A program made the position numbers and the translations under genes. Positions 6,853 to 14,420 of a DNA stretch of 20,063 nucleotides are shown piece by piece. The stretch lies in NCBI GenBank assembly GCA_023231265.1, contig JALNVT010000021.1, positions 1 through 20,063 of the forward strand. The letters run 5' to 3'. Source of the DNA: Sphaerochaetaceae bacterium. Its GTDB lineage: Bacteria; Spirochaetota; Spirochaetia; Sphaerochaetales; Sphaerochaetaceae. Numbering within the stretch: position 1 is the first letter of the stretch; each line of letters opens with the position of its first letter. The notes under the pieces are model-generated. The model saw only the letters and a list, made by a program, of their open reading frames with translations. It was not told where the DNA came from and made no database searches.

Positions 6853-7941
6853 ATGAAAAAACTACTTACAATGTTACTCATTGCTGTAATTGCAACTACT
6901 TCTGTATTTGCAAATGGACAAACTGAATCATCAACCGCCAAAGATGCAAAAAAAGTTGGTGTATCAATGCCTACTAAGTCTTTACAACGTTGGAACCAAG
7001 ATGGATCTAACATGAAAGCAAAACTAGAAGCAGCTGGTTACAAAGTTGATTTACAATATGCTGGTGATAATGATATCCCAACCCAAGTAAACCAAGTTGA
7101 AAACATGATAATGAGTGGCTGTGATGCTATTGTTATTGCAGCTATCGATGGTTCTGCTTTAACAGAAGTATTGATAGAAGCTAAAGAAGAAAACATTCCA
7201 GTAATTGCTTATGATAGATTAATTATGAATAGTGATGCTGTATCTTACTATGCAACTTTTGATAACTATCAAGTTGGTACTATTCAAGGTCAATTCGTAG
7301 AAAACGCTTTAAACTTAAAATCTAGAACAGACAGCGTAAACATGGAATTCTTCACAGGTGCTCCTGATGATAATAACTGTGTATTCTTCTTCGGTGGTGC
7401 AATAGATGTATTAAAACCTTACATCACATCTGGTCAAATTAACATTCTTTCTGGCCAAACAACCAGAGCTCAAGTATCTACTCCTAACTGGAGCACAGAA
7501 GAAGCTCAAAAGAGAATGGAAAACCTAATTACATCTAATGGTTATGGTCCTGAAGGAACAAAACTTGATGCTGTATTATGTTCAAACGACTCAACTGCTC
7601 AAGGTGTTACAAATGCATTAATCGAAGCTGGTTATACTGCAGAAAACTTCCCAGTAGTAACTGGTCAAGATTGTGATATTCCTTCAGTTAAAAACATGAT
7701 AGCTGGAACACAGTCAATGTCTGTATTTAAGGATACAAGAACATTAGCTGATAAAGTTGTAACAATGGTTGATTCATTGATGAAAGGCTCAGAACCTGAA
7801 ATCAACGATACAACAACTTATGATAATGGTACTGGCGTAATTCCTAGTTACTTATGTACTCCTGTATTTGCTACAACTGATAACATTACAGAGTTATTAG
7901 TAGACAGTGGTTATTACACAAAAGCTGACCTTGGACTATAA
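6853..7941 (+). CDS. chvE: ChvE-type periplasmic monosaccharide-binding protein of an ABC transporter
   Basis: This periplasmic binding protein delivers a monosaccharide to the GguA/GguB importer. In its 362 residues, a signal peptide (MKKLL, then a hydrophobic core) should be cut after A20, leaving NGQTES; there is no lipobox cysteine. The mature part begins with VGVSMPTKSLQRW and a QYAGDNDIPTQ stretch followed by NQVENMI, which are hallmarks of the ChvE/multiple-sugar group rather than RbsB or MglB. The type I two-lobe fold continues with VIAAIDGS, VIAYDR and VTGQDCD. GGAGG lies before the ATG. It is the first gene of chvE-gguA-gguB, and the hairpin after it should favour its expression over the membrane parts. 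The exact sugar (galactose, glucose, arabinose or xylose type) cannot be told. Confidence 0.9.
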   Translation: MKKLLTMLLIAVIATTSVFANGQTESSTAKDAKKVGVSMPTKSLQRWNQDGSNMKAKLEAAGYKVDLQYAGDNDIPTQVNQVENMIMSGCDAIVIAAIDGSALTEVLIEAKEENIPVIAYDRLIMNSDAVSYYATFDNYQVGTIQGQFVENALNLKSRTDSVNMEFFTGAPDDNNCVFFFGGAIDVLKPYITSGQINILSGQTTRAQVSTPNWSTEEAQKRMENLITSNGYGPEGTKLDAVLCSNDSTAQGVTNALIEAGYTAENFPVVTGQDCDIPSVKNMIAGTQSMSVFKDTRTLADKVVTMVDSLMKGSEPEINDTTTYDNGTGVIPSYLCTPVFATTDNITELLVDSGYYTKADLGL

Positions 7942-7961
7942 AAGTTTGAGTTAACAATAAC

Positions 7962-7990
7962 GGACAGGCTCTTGGCCTGTCCTATTTTTA
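7962..7990 (+). terminator. Leaky terminator/attenuator between chvE and gguA
   Basis: GGACAGGC (7962-7969) pairs with GCCTGTCC (7975-7982) around TCTTG and is followed by TATTTTTA. The GC-rich 8-bp stem is strong for this genome, but the U-tract is interrupted. gguA has no promoter of its own that I can see, so partial read-through is the likely design, giving more binding protein than ATPase or permease. Confidence 0.75.
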
Positions 7991-8003
7991 AGGGGAGTAA
8001 GAA

Positions 8004-9536
8004 ATGGCATCCAATATTCTTGAGATGAAAAATATTACAAAACTGTTCCCAGGTGTAAAAGCTTTAGATAACGTAAATCTTCAAGTAAAAGAAGGAGAGA
8101 TACATGCTGTTGTAGGTGAAAATGGTGCTGGTAAATCAACATTGATGAACGTACTCAGTGGTGTATATCCCCATGGATCTTTTACAGGCGATATAATATA
8201 TAAAGGTGAACAGTGTAAATTTGAACATATACATGATAGCGAAACGAAAGGTATTGTAATTATTCATCAGGAATTAGCACTTGTACCTTTACTGACAATC
8301 GGCGAAAATATGTTTCTTGGTAATGAGCAAGGATCTACGTTCAACATAAATTGGGACGATACATTCAGCAAAGCTAACAAATATTTAAAGCTTGTAGGAT
8401 TAAAAGAAGATTCAAGAATTTTTATAAAAGAACTTGGAGTTGGAAAACAACAACTTGTTGAAATTGCTAAAGCACTAACTAAAGATGTAAAACTTCTGAT
8501 TTTAGATGAACCAACAGCATCTTTGAATGAACAGGATTCAAAGAATTTACTTAATCTTCTACTTCAATTTAAAAAAGAAGGAATGACCAGTATTATTATC
8601 TCTCATAAATTAAATGAGATTGCATATGTTGCAGATAGCGTAACAGTTATTAGAGATGGTTCCACAATCACAACAATGACAAAAGAAGAAGGTTTTGATG
8701 AGAATAAAATTATAGCTGCAATGGTTGGTCGTGATTTATCAAACAGATTCCCTCCCAGAACCCCAAAAATTGGGAAAACAATATTTGAAGTTAAGAACTG
8801 GACAGTATCTCATCCAACATATTCAGATATGCTTGTTTGCGATGATGTTTCATTCAAAGTAAACAGAGGAGAAATAGTTGGTATCAGTGGACTTATGGGA
8901 GCTGGAAGAACTGAATTAGCTATGAGTATATTCGGACATACTTACGGAACATTCAAAGGAGGACATTCTTATATCAATGGAGAAGAAGTTGTAATGAATA
9001 CTCCAAAACAAGCCATTGAACATAAACTCTCATATGTTACTGAAGATAGAAAAGGTAATGGCTTGGTTCTTGATAATACAATCAGAGAGAACACCACCCT
9101 ATCACAACTCACAAGAATATCAAAAGGAATCACAATTGATCCAGATTTGGAGATCAAATTTGCTAAGAAATACATAGAAGAGATGCACACCAAGTGTTCA
9201 AGCGAAGAACAGAAGGTAAGCACATTGAGTGGAGGAAATCAGCAAAAAGTATTACTTGGTAAATGCTTATTTACTGAACCTGATATTCTCTTCCTTGATG
9301 AACCAACTCGTGGTATTGATGTTGGAGCTAAATATGAAATCTATACATTGATGAATGAAATGGTCGAAAAAGAAAAAGCTGTTGTCATGATTTCATCAGA
9401 ACTACCTGAATTACTCGGTATGTGTGATCGTATCTACGTTATGAACGAAGGTAAGTTCGTTGGGGAACTCTCTAAAGAAGAAGCAACCCAAGAAAGAATA
9501 ATGAGCATGATTGTTAAAAATGACGCGGAGGTTTAG
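8004..9536 (+). CDS. gguA: Sugar ABC transporter ATP-binding protein, GguA/MmsA type (tandem ATPase domains)
   Basis: This 510-residue peripheral membrane protein energises import of the sugar bound by ChvE. It has two ABC domains. Domain 1 has Walker A GENGAGKST (38-46), an atypical signature LGVGKQQ near 144-150 and Walker B LLILDEPTASL near 164-174. Domain 2 has the degenerate Walker A GLMGAGRTE (296-304, R for the usual lysine), signature LSGGNQQK (408-415) and ILFLDEPTRGID near 428-439. This asymmetry is normal for RbsA/MglA/GguA proteins and suggests that one site does most of the hydrolysis. GGGGAG precedes the ATG. The stop is two bases before gguB, with the gguB ribosome site inside the gguA end, so translation is probably coupled. 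Confidence 0.93.
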   Translation: MASNILEMKNITKLFPGVKALDNVNLQVKEGEIHAVVGENGAGKSTLMNVLSGVYPHGSFTGDIIYKGEQCKFEHIHDSETKGIVIIHQELALVPLLTIGENMFLGNEQGSTFNINWDDTFSKANKYLKLVGLKEDSRIFIKELGVGKQQLVEIAKALTKDVKLLILDEPTASLNEQDSKNLLNLLLQFKKEGMTSIIISHKLNEIAYVADSVTVIRDGSTITTMTKEEGFDENKIIAAMVGRDLSNRFPPRTPKIGKTIFEVKNWTVSHPTYSDMLVCDDVSFKVNRGEIVGISGLMGAGRTELAMSIFGHTYGTFKGGHSYINGEEVVMNTPKQAIEHKLSYVTEDRKGNGLVLDNTIRENTTLSQLTRISKGITIDPDLEIKFAKKYIEEMHTKCSSEEQKVSTLSGGNQQKVLLGKCLFTEPDILFLDEPTRGIDVGAKYEIYTLMNEMVEKEKAVVMISSELPELLGMCDRIYVMNEGKFVGELSKEEATQERIMSMIVKNDAEV

Positions 9537-9538
9537 TC

Positions 9539-10726
9539 ATGGCGATAAAGAAAATAAATACAAAAAAATTATTAAAAGATAATACAATGCTAATTGCATT
9601 AATTGCAGTTATGGCATTATTTCAAATATTGATAATATCTGCAGATAAAGGTTCTCTTTTAGCACCTGCTAATATTTCAAACTTGATAAATCAGAATGCA
9701 TATGTTGTAATATTAGCTGTTGGTATGCTTCTCTGTATATTAACAGGTGGTAACATTGATTTGTCTGTAGGTTCTACTGTTTGCTTAGTGGGAGCTGTTG
9801 CTGGTGTATTAACAGTAAAACTTGGATTAAATATATATTTAACAATTGCAATATGTATTTTATTAGGAATTGGACTTGGTGCATGGCAAGGATATTTCAT
9901 AGCTTATATGAGAATACCAGCTTTCATTGTAACTCTTTCTGGAATGCTATTATTTAGAGGACTTGCAAACGTTATATTGAATGGTATGACAATCTCACCT
10001 TTTCCTTCTAACTATCTAAGATTATTTACAAGCTATCTTCCCGGATCTGATGCATCTGATGCATTTAAATTAATATTTACCATGACAATAGGAATTGTTG
10101 CATGTATATTCTTAATTTATTCAACACTTAGAGGCAGAAGCAACAAAGTTTCAAAAGGTTATGATGTTGATCCAATGAACTTCACTTTAATGAAGATAGC
10201 ACTATTATCTGCTGTGATTTTATGGTTCGCATCATTACTAGGACGTCACAAAGGTCTTCCTGTAGTATTAATTTGGTTGTCAGTAATTGTTGCTATCTAC
10301 AGTTATTTCACATCAAAAACTACTTATGGTCGTCATTTCTATGCAATGGGTGGAAATGAAAAAGCTGCTGTTCTATCTGGTATTGATACAAATAAAATAT
10401 TATTCAGTGCATACACAAATATGGGATTCTTATCAGCTATTGCAGCACTTGTTTGTGTAGCTAGATTTAACAGTGCAACTCCATCTGCTGGTAATGCATA
10501 CGAACTAGATGCAATTGGTGCATGTTTTGTTGGTGGTGCAAGTGCTTACGGTGGTACAGGAACAATCGCAGGTAGTATAATTGGTGCTATTTTAATGGGT
10601 GTATTGAACAATGGTATGTCTATTTTAGGTATTGATGCTAACTGGCAAAAAGCTGTAAAAGGTTTGGTATTGTTAGCTGCAGTTCTATTTGATGTAATGT
10701 CTAAAAAGAAACAATCAGCTAAATAG
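9539..10726 (+). CDS. gguB: Sugar ABC transporter permease, GguB/MmsB type
   Basis: This 395-residue inner-membrane permease forms the channel of the ChvE-GguA-GguB importer. It is a member of the RbsC/AraH/XylH-like permease family. Family marks are the GNIDLSVGS motif near 80, the AYMRIPAFIVTLSGMLLFRGL stretch near 120-140 (split by a turn), and a C-terminal part with GGASAYGGTGTIAGS and GILMGVLNNGMS-like sequence. About ten hydrophobic segments are visible. The length, about 60-70 residues longer than RbsC, fits the MmsB/GguB branch, which has an insertion in the middle (around 195-250 here). Ribosome site GCGGAGG is at 9525-9531. A hairpin follows the gene, then the regulator gene. Confidence 0.92.
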   Translation: MAIKKINTKKLLKDNTMLIALIAVMALFQILIISADKGSLLAPANISNLINQNAYVVILAVGMLLCILTGGNIDLSVGSTVCLVGAVAGVLTVKLGLNIYLTIAICILLGIGLGAWQGYFIAYMRIPAFIVTLSGMLLFRGLANVILNGMTISPFPSNYLRLFTSYLPGSDASDAFKLIFTMTIGIVACIFLIYSTLRGRSNKVSKGYDVDPMNFTLMKIALLSAVILWFASLLGRHKGLPVVLIWLSVIVAIYSYFTSKTTYGRHFYAMGGNEKAAVLSGIDTNKILFSAYTNMGFLSAIAALVCVARFNSATPSAGNAYELDAIGACFVGGASAYGGTGTIAGSIIGAILMGVLNNGMSILGIDANWQKAVKGLVLLAAVLFDVMSKKKQSAK

Positions 10727-10735
10727 TATTGAAAA

Positions 10736-10765
10736 GTTGCAGAATATTGATGATTATTCTGCAAC
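10736..10765 (+). terminator. Hairpin after gguB, possible partial terminator
   Basis: GTTGCAGAATA (10736-10746) pairs perfectly with TATTCTGCAAC (10755-10765) around an 8-base loop. Only scattered T follow (AATTCATTATATT), so termination may be incomplete. It starts about 10 bases after the gguB stop and ends 21 bases before the regulator ATG. It may protect the operon mRNA 3' end. Confidence 0.5.
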
Positions 10766-10772
10766 AATTCAT

Positions 10773-10778
10773 TATATT
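10773..10778 (+). promoter_or_regulatory. Candidate -10 (TATATT) for the LacI-type regulator gene
   Basis: TATATT ends 8 bases before the ATG at 10787. If it is used, the transcript would be leaderless or nearly so. No Shine-Dalgarno sequence is present before this ATG. The -35 is unclear, so read-through from the sugar operon is the alternative. Confidence 0.35.
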
Positions 10779-10786
10779 AACACATT

Positions 10787-11812
10787 ATGGCAACAATAAA
10801 AGATATAGCAGAGCAAGCCGGAGTATCGAGAGGAACAGTAGATAGAGTTCTTCATAATCGCCCTGGCGTAAATAAAGAAGTTTCATTGAAAGTAAAAACT
10901 ATTGCTAAGGATATGGGATATAAAACCAACCGAGCAGGAAGATTGCTTGCAGCCAAAAAAAAACCTTTAAAAGTTGGATGTCTTCTTCCAGATATTGGAA
11001 ATAACTTTTTTGAGTCAATAATAAAAGGTTTTGAAAAAGCTTACGATGAAAATAAAGATTTTGGACTTACCTATATTATTTTACATATAAAAGGATTTGA
11101 AGTCTTATCTCACCTCAAAGAGATTGATAACCTAGTCAAACAAAATTGTGATGCATTGTTATTAACTACAATTGATCATCCATTGATTATTAAAAAGATA
11201 AACGCTCTCATTGACAGTGGAATAAGTGTCGCATGTGTTAACACAGATATTCCAAAATCCAAAAGACTGTTCTACGTAGGTGCTGATTATTTCAAATCAG
11301 GTCAAACATGTGCAGGAATTTTAAACTTGATGACAAAGACCAAGAGAGAGATTCTGCTCCTAAACGGTTCTTATAAAATGTTTGGACATAATGAAAGACT
11401 GAAAGGTTTTATCGATACACTTGATAGAAACAATACAGATTATCATATTGTTGAAAAAGATGAAACTCTTGATGATATTGAAAGAGCTTACCTCATCACA
11501 AAAAAAGCACTGATCAAATATCCAGAGATAAATACCATCTACTTAGGCGCAGGTGGTAGTGATGGTGTTGGAAAAGCAGTTCTTGAAGAACGAGCTGACA
11601 ACAAACCTATTGTACTCTGTTTTGATAAAGTAAAAGAAACAATGCACTACATCAATATTGGGATTGTTGATGCAACAGTAACCCAAGCCCCATTCAACCA
11701 AGGATATTTCTCATTAAAATATATATTTGAATATGAAATGATATATAATAAAAAAAAGAAAATTGATGATTACATCTGCCCAACTCACATATATATAAAA
11801 GAAAATTTATAG
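10787..11812 (+). CDS. LacI-family sugar-responsive transcriptional regulator
   Basis: This 341-residue DNA-binding repressor or activator has an N-terminal LacI helix-turn-helix: ATIKDIAEQAGVSRGTVDRV (2-21), with recognition-helix residues S14-R15-G16-T17-V18. A hinge-like stretch NRAGRLLAA (48-56) offers L53/L54 for insertion at a central CG step. The rest (from KVGCLLPDIGNNFF) is a type I periplasmic-binding-protein-like sugar-sensing domain. It lies just after chvE-gguA-gguB, and two LacI-shaped operators with central CG lie at that operon's promoter, so it is very probably the local regulator. The inducer is probably the transported sugar. The ATG has no ribosome-binding site. The gene is closed by the terminator at 11815-11849. 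Confidence 0.88.
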   Translation: MATIKDIAEQAGVSRGTVDRVLHNRPGVNKEVSLKVKTIAKDMGYKTNRAGRLLAAKKKPLKVGCLLPDIGNNFFESIIKGFEKAYDENKDFGLTYIILHIKGFEVLSHLKEIDNLVKQNCDALLLTTIDHPLIIKKINALIDSGISVACVNTDIPKSKRLFYVGADYFKSGQTCAGILNLMTKTKREILLLNGSYKMFGHNERLKGFIDTLDRNNTDYHIVEKDETLDDIERAYLITKKALIKYPEINTIYLGAGGSDGVGKAVLEERADNKPIVLCFDKVKETMHYINIGIVDATVTQAPFNQGYFSLKYIFEYEMIYNKKKKIDDYICPTHIYIKENL

Positions 11813-11814
11813 AC

Positions 11815-11849
11815 AAAAACACCTTATTTAAGAAAAATAAGGTGTTTTT
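11815..11849 (+). terminator. Rho-independent terminator of the regulator gene
   Basis: A 15-bp perfect stem (AAAAACACCTTATTT with AAATAAGGTGTTTTT) with a 5-base loop starts three bases after the stop codon. The right arm ends in five T. The symmetrical A/T ends allow action on both strands. Confidence 0.92.
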
Positions 11850-11902
11850 ATTAAAATTAGTCAATAATTAACAAAAGGTATTGATTAATTAATCCATATT
11901 AA

Positions 11903-11917
11903 TGATAATAGATATCA
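11903..11917. promoter_or_regulatory. Fur-family-like box upstream of dfx
   Basis: TGATAATAGATATCA matches the 7-1-7 Fur-type dyad TGATAATnATTATCA at 12 of 14 positions. Its centre is about 57 bp before the predicted dfx start point, upstream of the -35 region, so it is not in the classical blocking position. AT-rich DNA raises the chance of such matches. Confidence 0.35.
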
Positions 11918-11951
11918 ATAAGAAAAAAACAGTACCTTTTTTTTAAAATCG

Positions 11952-11960
11952 TGCTATACT
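11952..11960 (+). promoter_or_regulatory. Extended -10 promoter of dfx (TGCTATACT)
   Basis: TGC followed by TATACT (11955-11960) is a standard extended -10 element. The -35 region is only a T-rich run near 11932-11937, which fits an extended -10 promoter. GAGGAG then lies at good distance before the dfx ATG at 11980. Confidence 0.65.
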
Positions 11961-11979
11961 TAATAGAGGAGTAAAAAAT

Positions 11980-12357
11980 ATGACAGAACAAGAATTTTAT
12001 ATTTGTAATCATTGTGGAAACATTGCTGTAAAAACAGTTGATGCAGGACCTAAATTGGTATGCTGTGGAGAAGAGATGGCTAAGCTAGAAGCTCACACAG
12101 AATATAACGAAAAACATACACCTGTAGTAACAATAACTGGTGATCAGGTACATGTAGTACTTGGTGATGTAGAACATCCAATGATGGAAAAACATTACAT
12201 TCAGTTCATTTTCTTACAGACAGAAAAAGGTGGCCAAAGAGTTAAACTTACAGCTGCTGATAAACCTGAAGCTGATTTTGCAATCGCAAATGGTGATAAA
12301 GTAGTAGCAGCATATGCATACTGCAATGTTCATGGTTTATGGAAAAAAGAACTATAG
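11980..12357 (+). CDS. dfx: Desulfoferrodoxin / two-iron superoxide reductase
   Basis: This cytoplasmic enzyme reduces superoxide to hydrogen peroxide without making oxygen, a defence typical of anaerobes and spirochaetes. The 125-residue protein has both iron centres. The N-terminal desulforedoxin-like Fe(Cys)4 site uses C9, C12, C28 and C29 (CNHC and CC). The catalytic site has ligands H46 (in EKHTP), H66, H72, C115 and H118 (CNVHGLW), with E44-K45 beside the open position. An intact first centre makes it the two-iron class, unlike the one-iron neelaredoxin described from Treponema pallidum. It is transcribed alone from an extended -10 promoter, with a good ribosome site (GAGGAG). A possible Fur/PerR-type box lies upstream. 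Electron donors such as rubredoxin are not in the window. Confidence 0.95.
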   Translation: MTEQEFYICNHCGNIAVKTVDAGPKLVCCGEEMAKLEAHTEYNEKHTPVVTITGDQVHVVLGDVEHPMMEKHYIQFIFLQTEKGGQRVKLTAADKPEADFAIANGDKVVAAYAYCNVHGLWKKEL

Positions 12358-12381
12358 TAAATAGTTAATTTCAATCTAGCA

Positions 12382-12405
12382 GGCAAGCATCTCAAGATGC
12401 TTACC
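12382..12405 (+). terminator. First hairpin downstream of dfx
   Basis: GGCAAGCATC and GATGCTTACC pair with one mismatch (9 of 10 pairs) around TCAA. There is no U-run after it, only CTCTAATT, so it may be an RNA 3'-end structure rather than a full terminator. Confidence 0.5.
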
Positions 12406-12412
12406 TCTAATT

Positions 12413-12441
12413 CCGCCGTTATCCATTTATGAAGACGGCGG
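12413..12441 (+). repeat. GC-rich hairpin downstream of dfx
   Basis: CCGCCGT (12413-12419) pairs with ACGGCGG (12435-12441) around a loop of about 15 bases, plus a T-G pair at the loop side. It is the most GC-rich block in the neighbourhood. TCAATTTATAATTT follows, so it might help to terminate dfx, but it does not look like a normal terminator. Confidence 0.55.
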
Positions 12442-12456
12442 TCAATTTATAATTTA

Positions 12457-12496
12457 AAAGGATATTACATAGGCTCCAAACCTTATAATATCCTTT
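12457..12496. terminator. Bidirectional terminator between dfx and the leftward ABC operon
   Basis: AAAGGATATTA (12457-12467) pairs perfectly with TAATATCCTTT (12486-12496) around an 18-base loop. On the plus strand CTTATTTT follows; on the minus strand the arm ends in TTTT and runs into AT-rich DNA. It sits between two convergent units and probably serves both. Confidence 0.7.
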
Positions 12497-12587
12497 CTTA
12501 TTTTAATTATATTTCAATATTTAAAACATCTCTCTAAGTCCACATTGCTGCTGAGTCCTTTTATATAGTATCAGGAAAAACAATCTA

Positions 12588-13289
12588 TCAAATCAAGATA
12601 GCATCAAGAAGTCTTGTTTCAAGAACCCCATATTTCTCATCATTCAAAGGTCTCATTGAATCAACATCAATAAAATCAACAGGATTGTTTGGATCACCTA
12701 AAGCTAAAATGGAAGAACCTCGGGTAATTGCATCACGTAAATCATGAGTCACAAATAGAGTCGTTCTAGGGTCTTTCTCCCATAAATCAGCAAAGAGACC
12801 AAGTACTACCTGACGACTCTTAATATCGAGTCCTTGCATCGGCTCATCCATCAGTATGAGCTTAGAAGGATATGCAAAAGCTCTAGCAATTGCAACTCTC
12901 TGTTTCATTCCTCCTGAAAGTTCTGAAGGATATTTGGTTCTATCTTGAAAAAGGCCAACTCTCTTTAAATAATAAAAAACTTTTTCTTTTCTTTCTGCAT
13001 CATCTTTTATAGAGGATTTCAGAACAAGCTCTACATTTGAATATACATTTTCAGTTGGTAGCAATCGTGGTTCCTGAAATAAATAACTTACAGGCCCCAT
13101 TTCAGTCTCATCAAGTATGATCTCGCCACTCTGCTTTTGTATTAAAGATGCAATCAGTTTTAGCAAAGTACTTTTTCCACATCCTGAACCTCCAACTACT
13201 GTACATATTTTCTTTGAAGGTATTGTTACACTAAAATTATCAAAAATTTTATCAGAACCATAAGCAAAAGTTAGATTTTGTATTCTCAT
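12588..13289 (-). CDS. ABC transporter ATP-binding protein, NitT/TauT (SsuB/TauB) type
   Basis: This 233-residue ATPase energises the importer formed with the permease directly upstream. It shows Walker A GGSGCGKST (33-41), the Q-loop in YLFQEPRLLP (Q72), signature LSGGMKQR (124-131), Walker B LILMDEP (144-150) and the switch histidine H182. The YLFQEPRLLPTENV stretch is typical of the nitrate/sulfonate/taurine group. The open frame runs back to 13397, but the start at 13289 is chosen for two reasons: its ATG overlaps the permease TGA as ATGA, and AGGAG lies about 10 bases upstream. The extra upstream part is only the permease in another frame. The substrate is unknown. The transcript should end at the bidirectional hairpin 12457-12496. 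Confidence 0.9.
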   Translation of the reverse strand: MRIQNLTFAYGSDKIFDNFSVTIPSKKICTVVGGSGCGKSTLLKLIASLIQKQSGEIILDETEMGPVSYLFQEPRLLPTENVYSNVELVLKSSIKDDAERKEKVFYYLKRVGLFQDRTKYPSELSGGMKQRVAIARAFAYPSKLILMDEPMQGLDIKSRQVVLGLFADLWEKDPRTTLFVTHDLRDAITRGSSILALGDPNNPVDFIDVDSMRPLNDEKYGVLETRLLDAILI

Positions 13290-14071
13290 AAAGCTCTGCT
13301 CCTTTTTTTTGAATTGCTCATTGAAGCTATCATCTTTGTGATACCATAAAACAAAATATCCCCTAGAGCGGTTAACATTATTGCGACAAGAGTCCACGCC
13401 AGGACAGAACCAGTTTCGAGTTGCATCTGTGAGAGTTGCATTTTGGATCCCACACCATATTTTGGAACAGTGAGAACCTCAGCCGCAATTACTACTTTCC
13501 ATATCATAGAGAGAGTTTGTTTTGATCCTATAATAAATGATTTTGTCAAAGAAGGAATTATGTAATGAATAACCTGGTCTTGTTTTGTAAATCCATACAA
13601 ATTGCACATTTGAATCATCTCCTCTTCCAAACTTTTATATCCAGTTTCCATCTGCATATACATTATAGGAAAAGCCATCAGAAATGCTGAAAAAACAGGA
13701 ACAGTTCCGGTTTGGAACCAAATAAATGCAAGCAATATAACACTCATCACTGGAGTGGATTTCAAAACGGTCAATATTGGGTTCATCCATAAACCTATAG
13801 CCTTATATTTACCACCAAACACACCCAATACAGAAGAAGAGATAACAATGATTACAAAACTTTTAAAAGCCCTATATATGGTAAAAGATACATCCATAGA
13901 GAAAGTTTTATTACCAAAAAGAGATACAAATGTTTTCAATACTGAAAAAACACTTGGAAGCAATATATCAGAGCCTAAAAGATGAGATGCAATCTGCCAT
14001 ACCATCAATATACAGATTATTGAAAAGATGAAAATAATATAGGTTTTAATTACAGAAATAAGTTTCTTCAC
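13286..14071 (-). CDS. ABC transporter permease, NitT/TauT (SsuC/TauC) type
   Basis: This 261-residue inner-membrane channel protein is the partner of the ATPase that overlaps its stop codon. About six hydrophobic segments are visible, the first just after MKKLISVIKTY. The cytoplasmic EAA-type loop is seen as MCNLYGFTKQDQVIHYIIPS near 150-170, then a run like MIWKVVIAAEVL. The start is a GTG. The one at 14071 is preferred over the GTG at 14077 because AAGGAAG then has normal spacing and the protein begins MKKL. The ATG at 14073 is out of frame and meets a stop at once. TATAAT lies on the minus strand at 14094-14099, so the permease-ATPase pair may have its own promoter. Confidence 0.87.
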   Translation of the reverse strand: MKKLISVIKTYIIFIFSIICILMVWQIASHLLGSDILLPSVFSVLKTFVSLFGNKTFSMDVSFTIYRAFKSFVIIVISSSVLGVFGGKYKAIGLWMNPILTVLKSTPVMSVILLAFIWFQTGTVPVFSAFLMAFPIMYMQMETGYKSLEEEMIQMCNLYGFTKQDQVIHYIIPSLTKSFIIGSKQTLSMIWKVVIAAEVLTVPKYGVGSKMQLSQMQLETGSVLAWTLVAIMLTALGDILFYGITKMIASMSNSKKRSRAL

Positions 14072-14093
14072 ATACACTTCCTTTGTATAACAT

Positions 14094-14099
14094 ATTATA
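14094..14099 (-). promoter_or_regulatory. Candidate -10 (TATAAT) for the permease-ATPase pair
   Basis: A perfect TATAAT on the minus strand is 23 bases upstream of the preferred GTG start, with TTTAAA about 16 bases further upstream as a weak -35. It follows the terminator of the binding-protein gene, so it explains how the two downstream genes could be transcribed. Confidence 0.45.
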
Positions 14100-14326
14100 G
14101 CTAATATATTGAAAATTTAAAATATAACCATCAAATCAGTTCTCACCAGAAAATTATAGAGATTTCTTCATACAGCCAATTATTTTAGAACAATTCTCTT
14201 TCATCTCATTATACACTGATTTAATTCATATCTCATCATTTTTTGAAAAATAGGTAAGGATAAATTAAGACCTCCTAAAACATCCAAAATCAAGAGATGC
14301 ACACTCAATAATATCTTTATTGATAT

Positions 14327-14369
14327 AAAAAAAGCCCCTCTTCTTGGTTTTTCCAAGTTAACAAGAGGG
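14327..14369 (-). terminator. Rho-independent terminator of the binding-protein gene
   Basis: On the minus strand CCCTCTT and CTTGG pair with CCAAG and AAGAGGG around AAAAA, with a five-base bulge (GTTAA) on one side. GC and seven T follow (plus-strand A 14327-14333). It lies about 50 bases after the stop. Confidence 0.88.
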
Positions 14370-14420
14370 ACATTTCGTAAATTAAAAATAAACAATGTAA
14401 ATCAATTTTTATTATAATTA

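Larger units (their letters stand above)
14072..14420. other. Gap between the binding-protein gene and the permease gene
   Basis: The 349 bp between these functionally linked genes holds the binding-protein terminator (14327-14369) and a possible promoter for the permease pair. I see no believable gene; the only open frame, on the minus strand, runs straight through the terminator. Such a gap is unusual inside a NitT/TauT operon. Confidence 0.55.

Noticed and set aside
13290..13397. Extended N-terminus of the ABC ATPase
   Set aside because: It is the permease sequence read in another frame. The ATGA overlap and AGGAG support the start at 13289.
14201..14395. Reverse-strand 64-codon frame between the binding-protein and permease genes
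   Set aside because: It runs through the terminator stem at 14327-14369 and shows no ribosome site or protein-like pattern.
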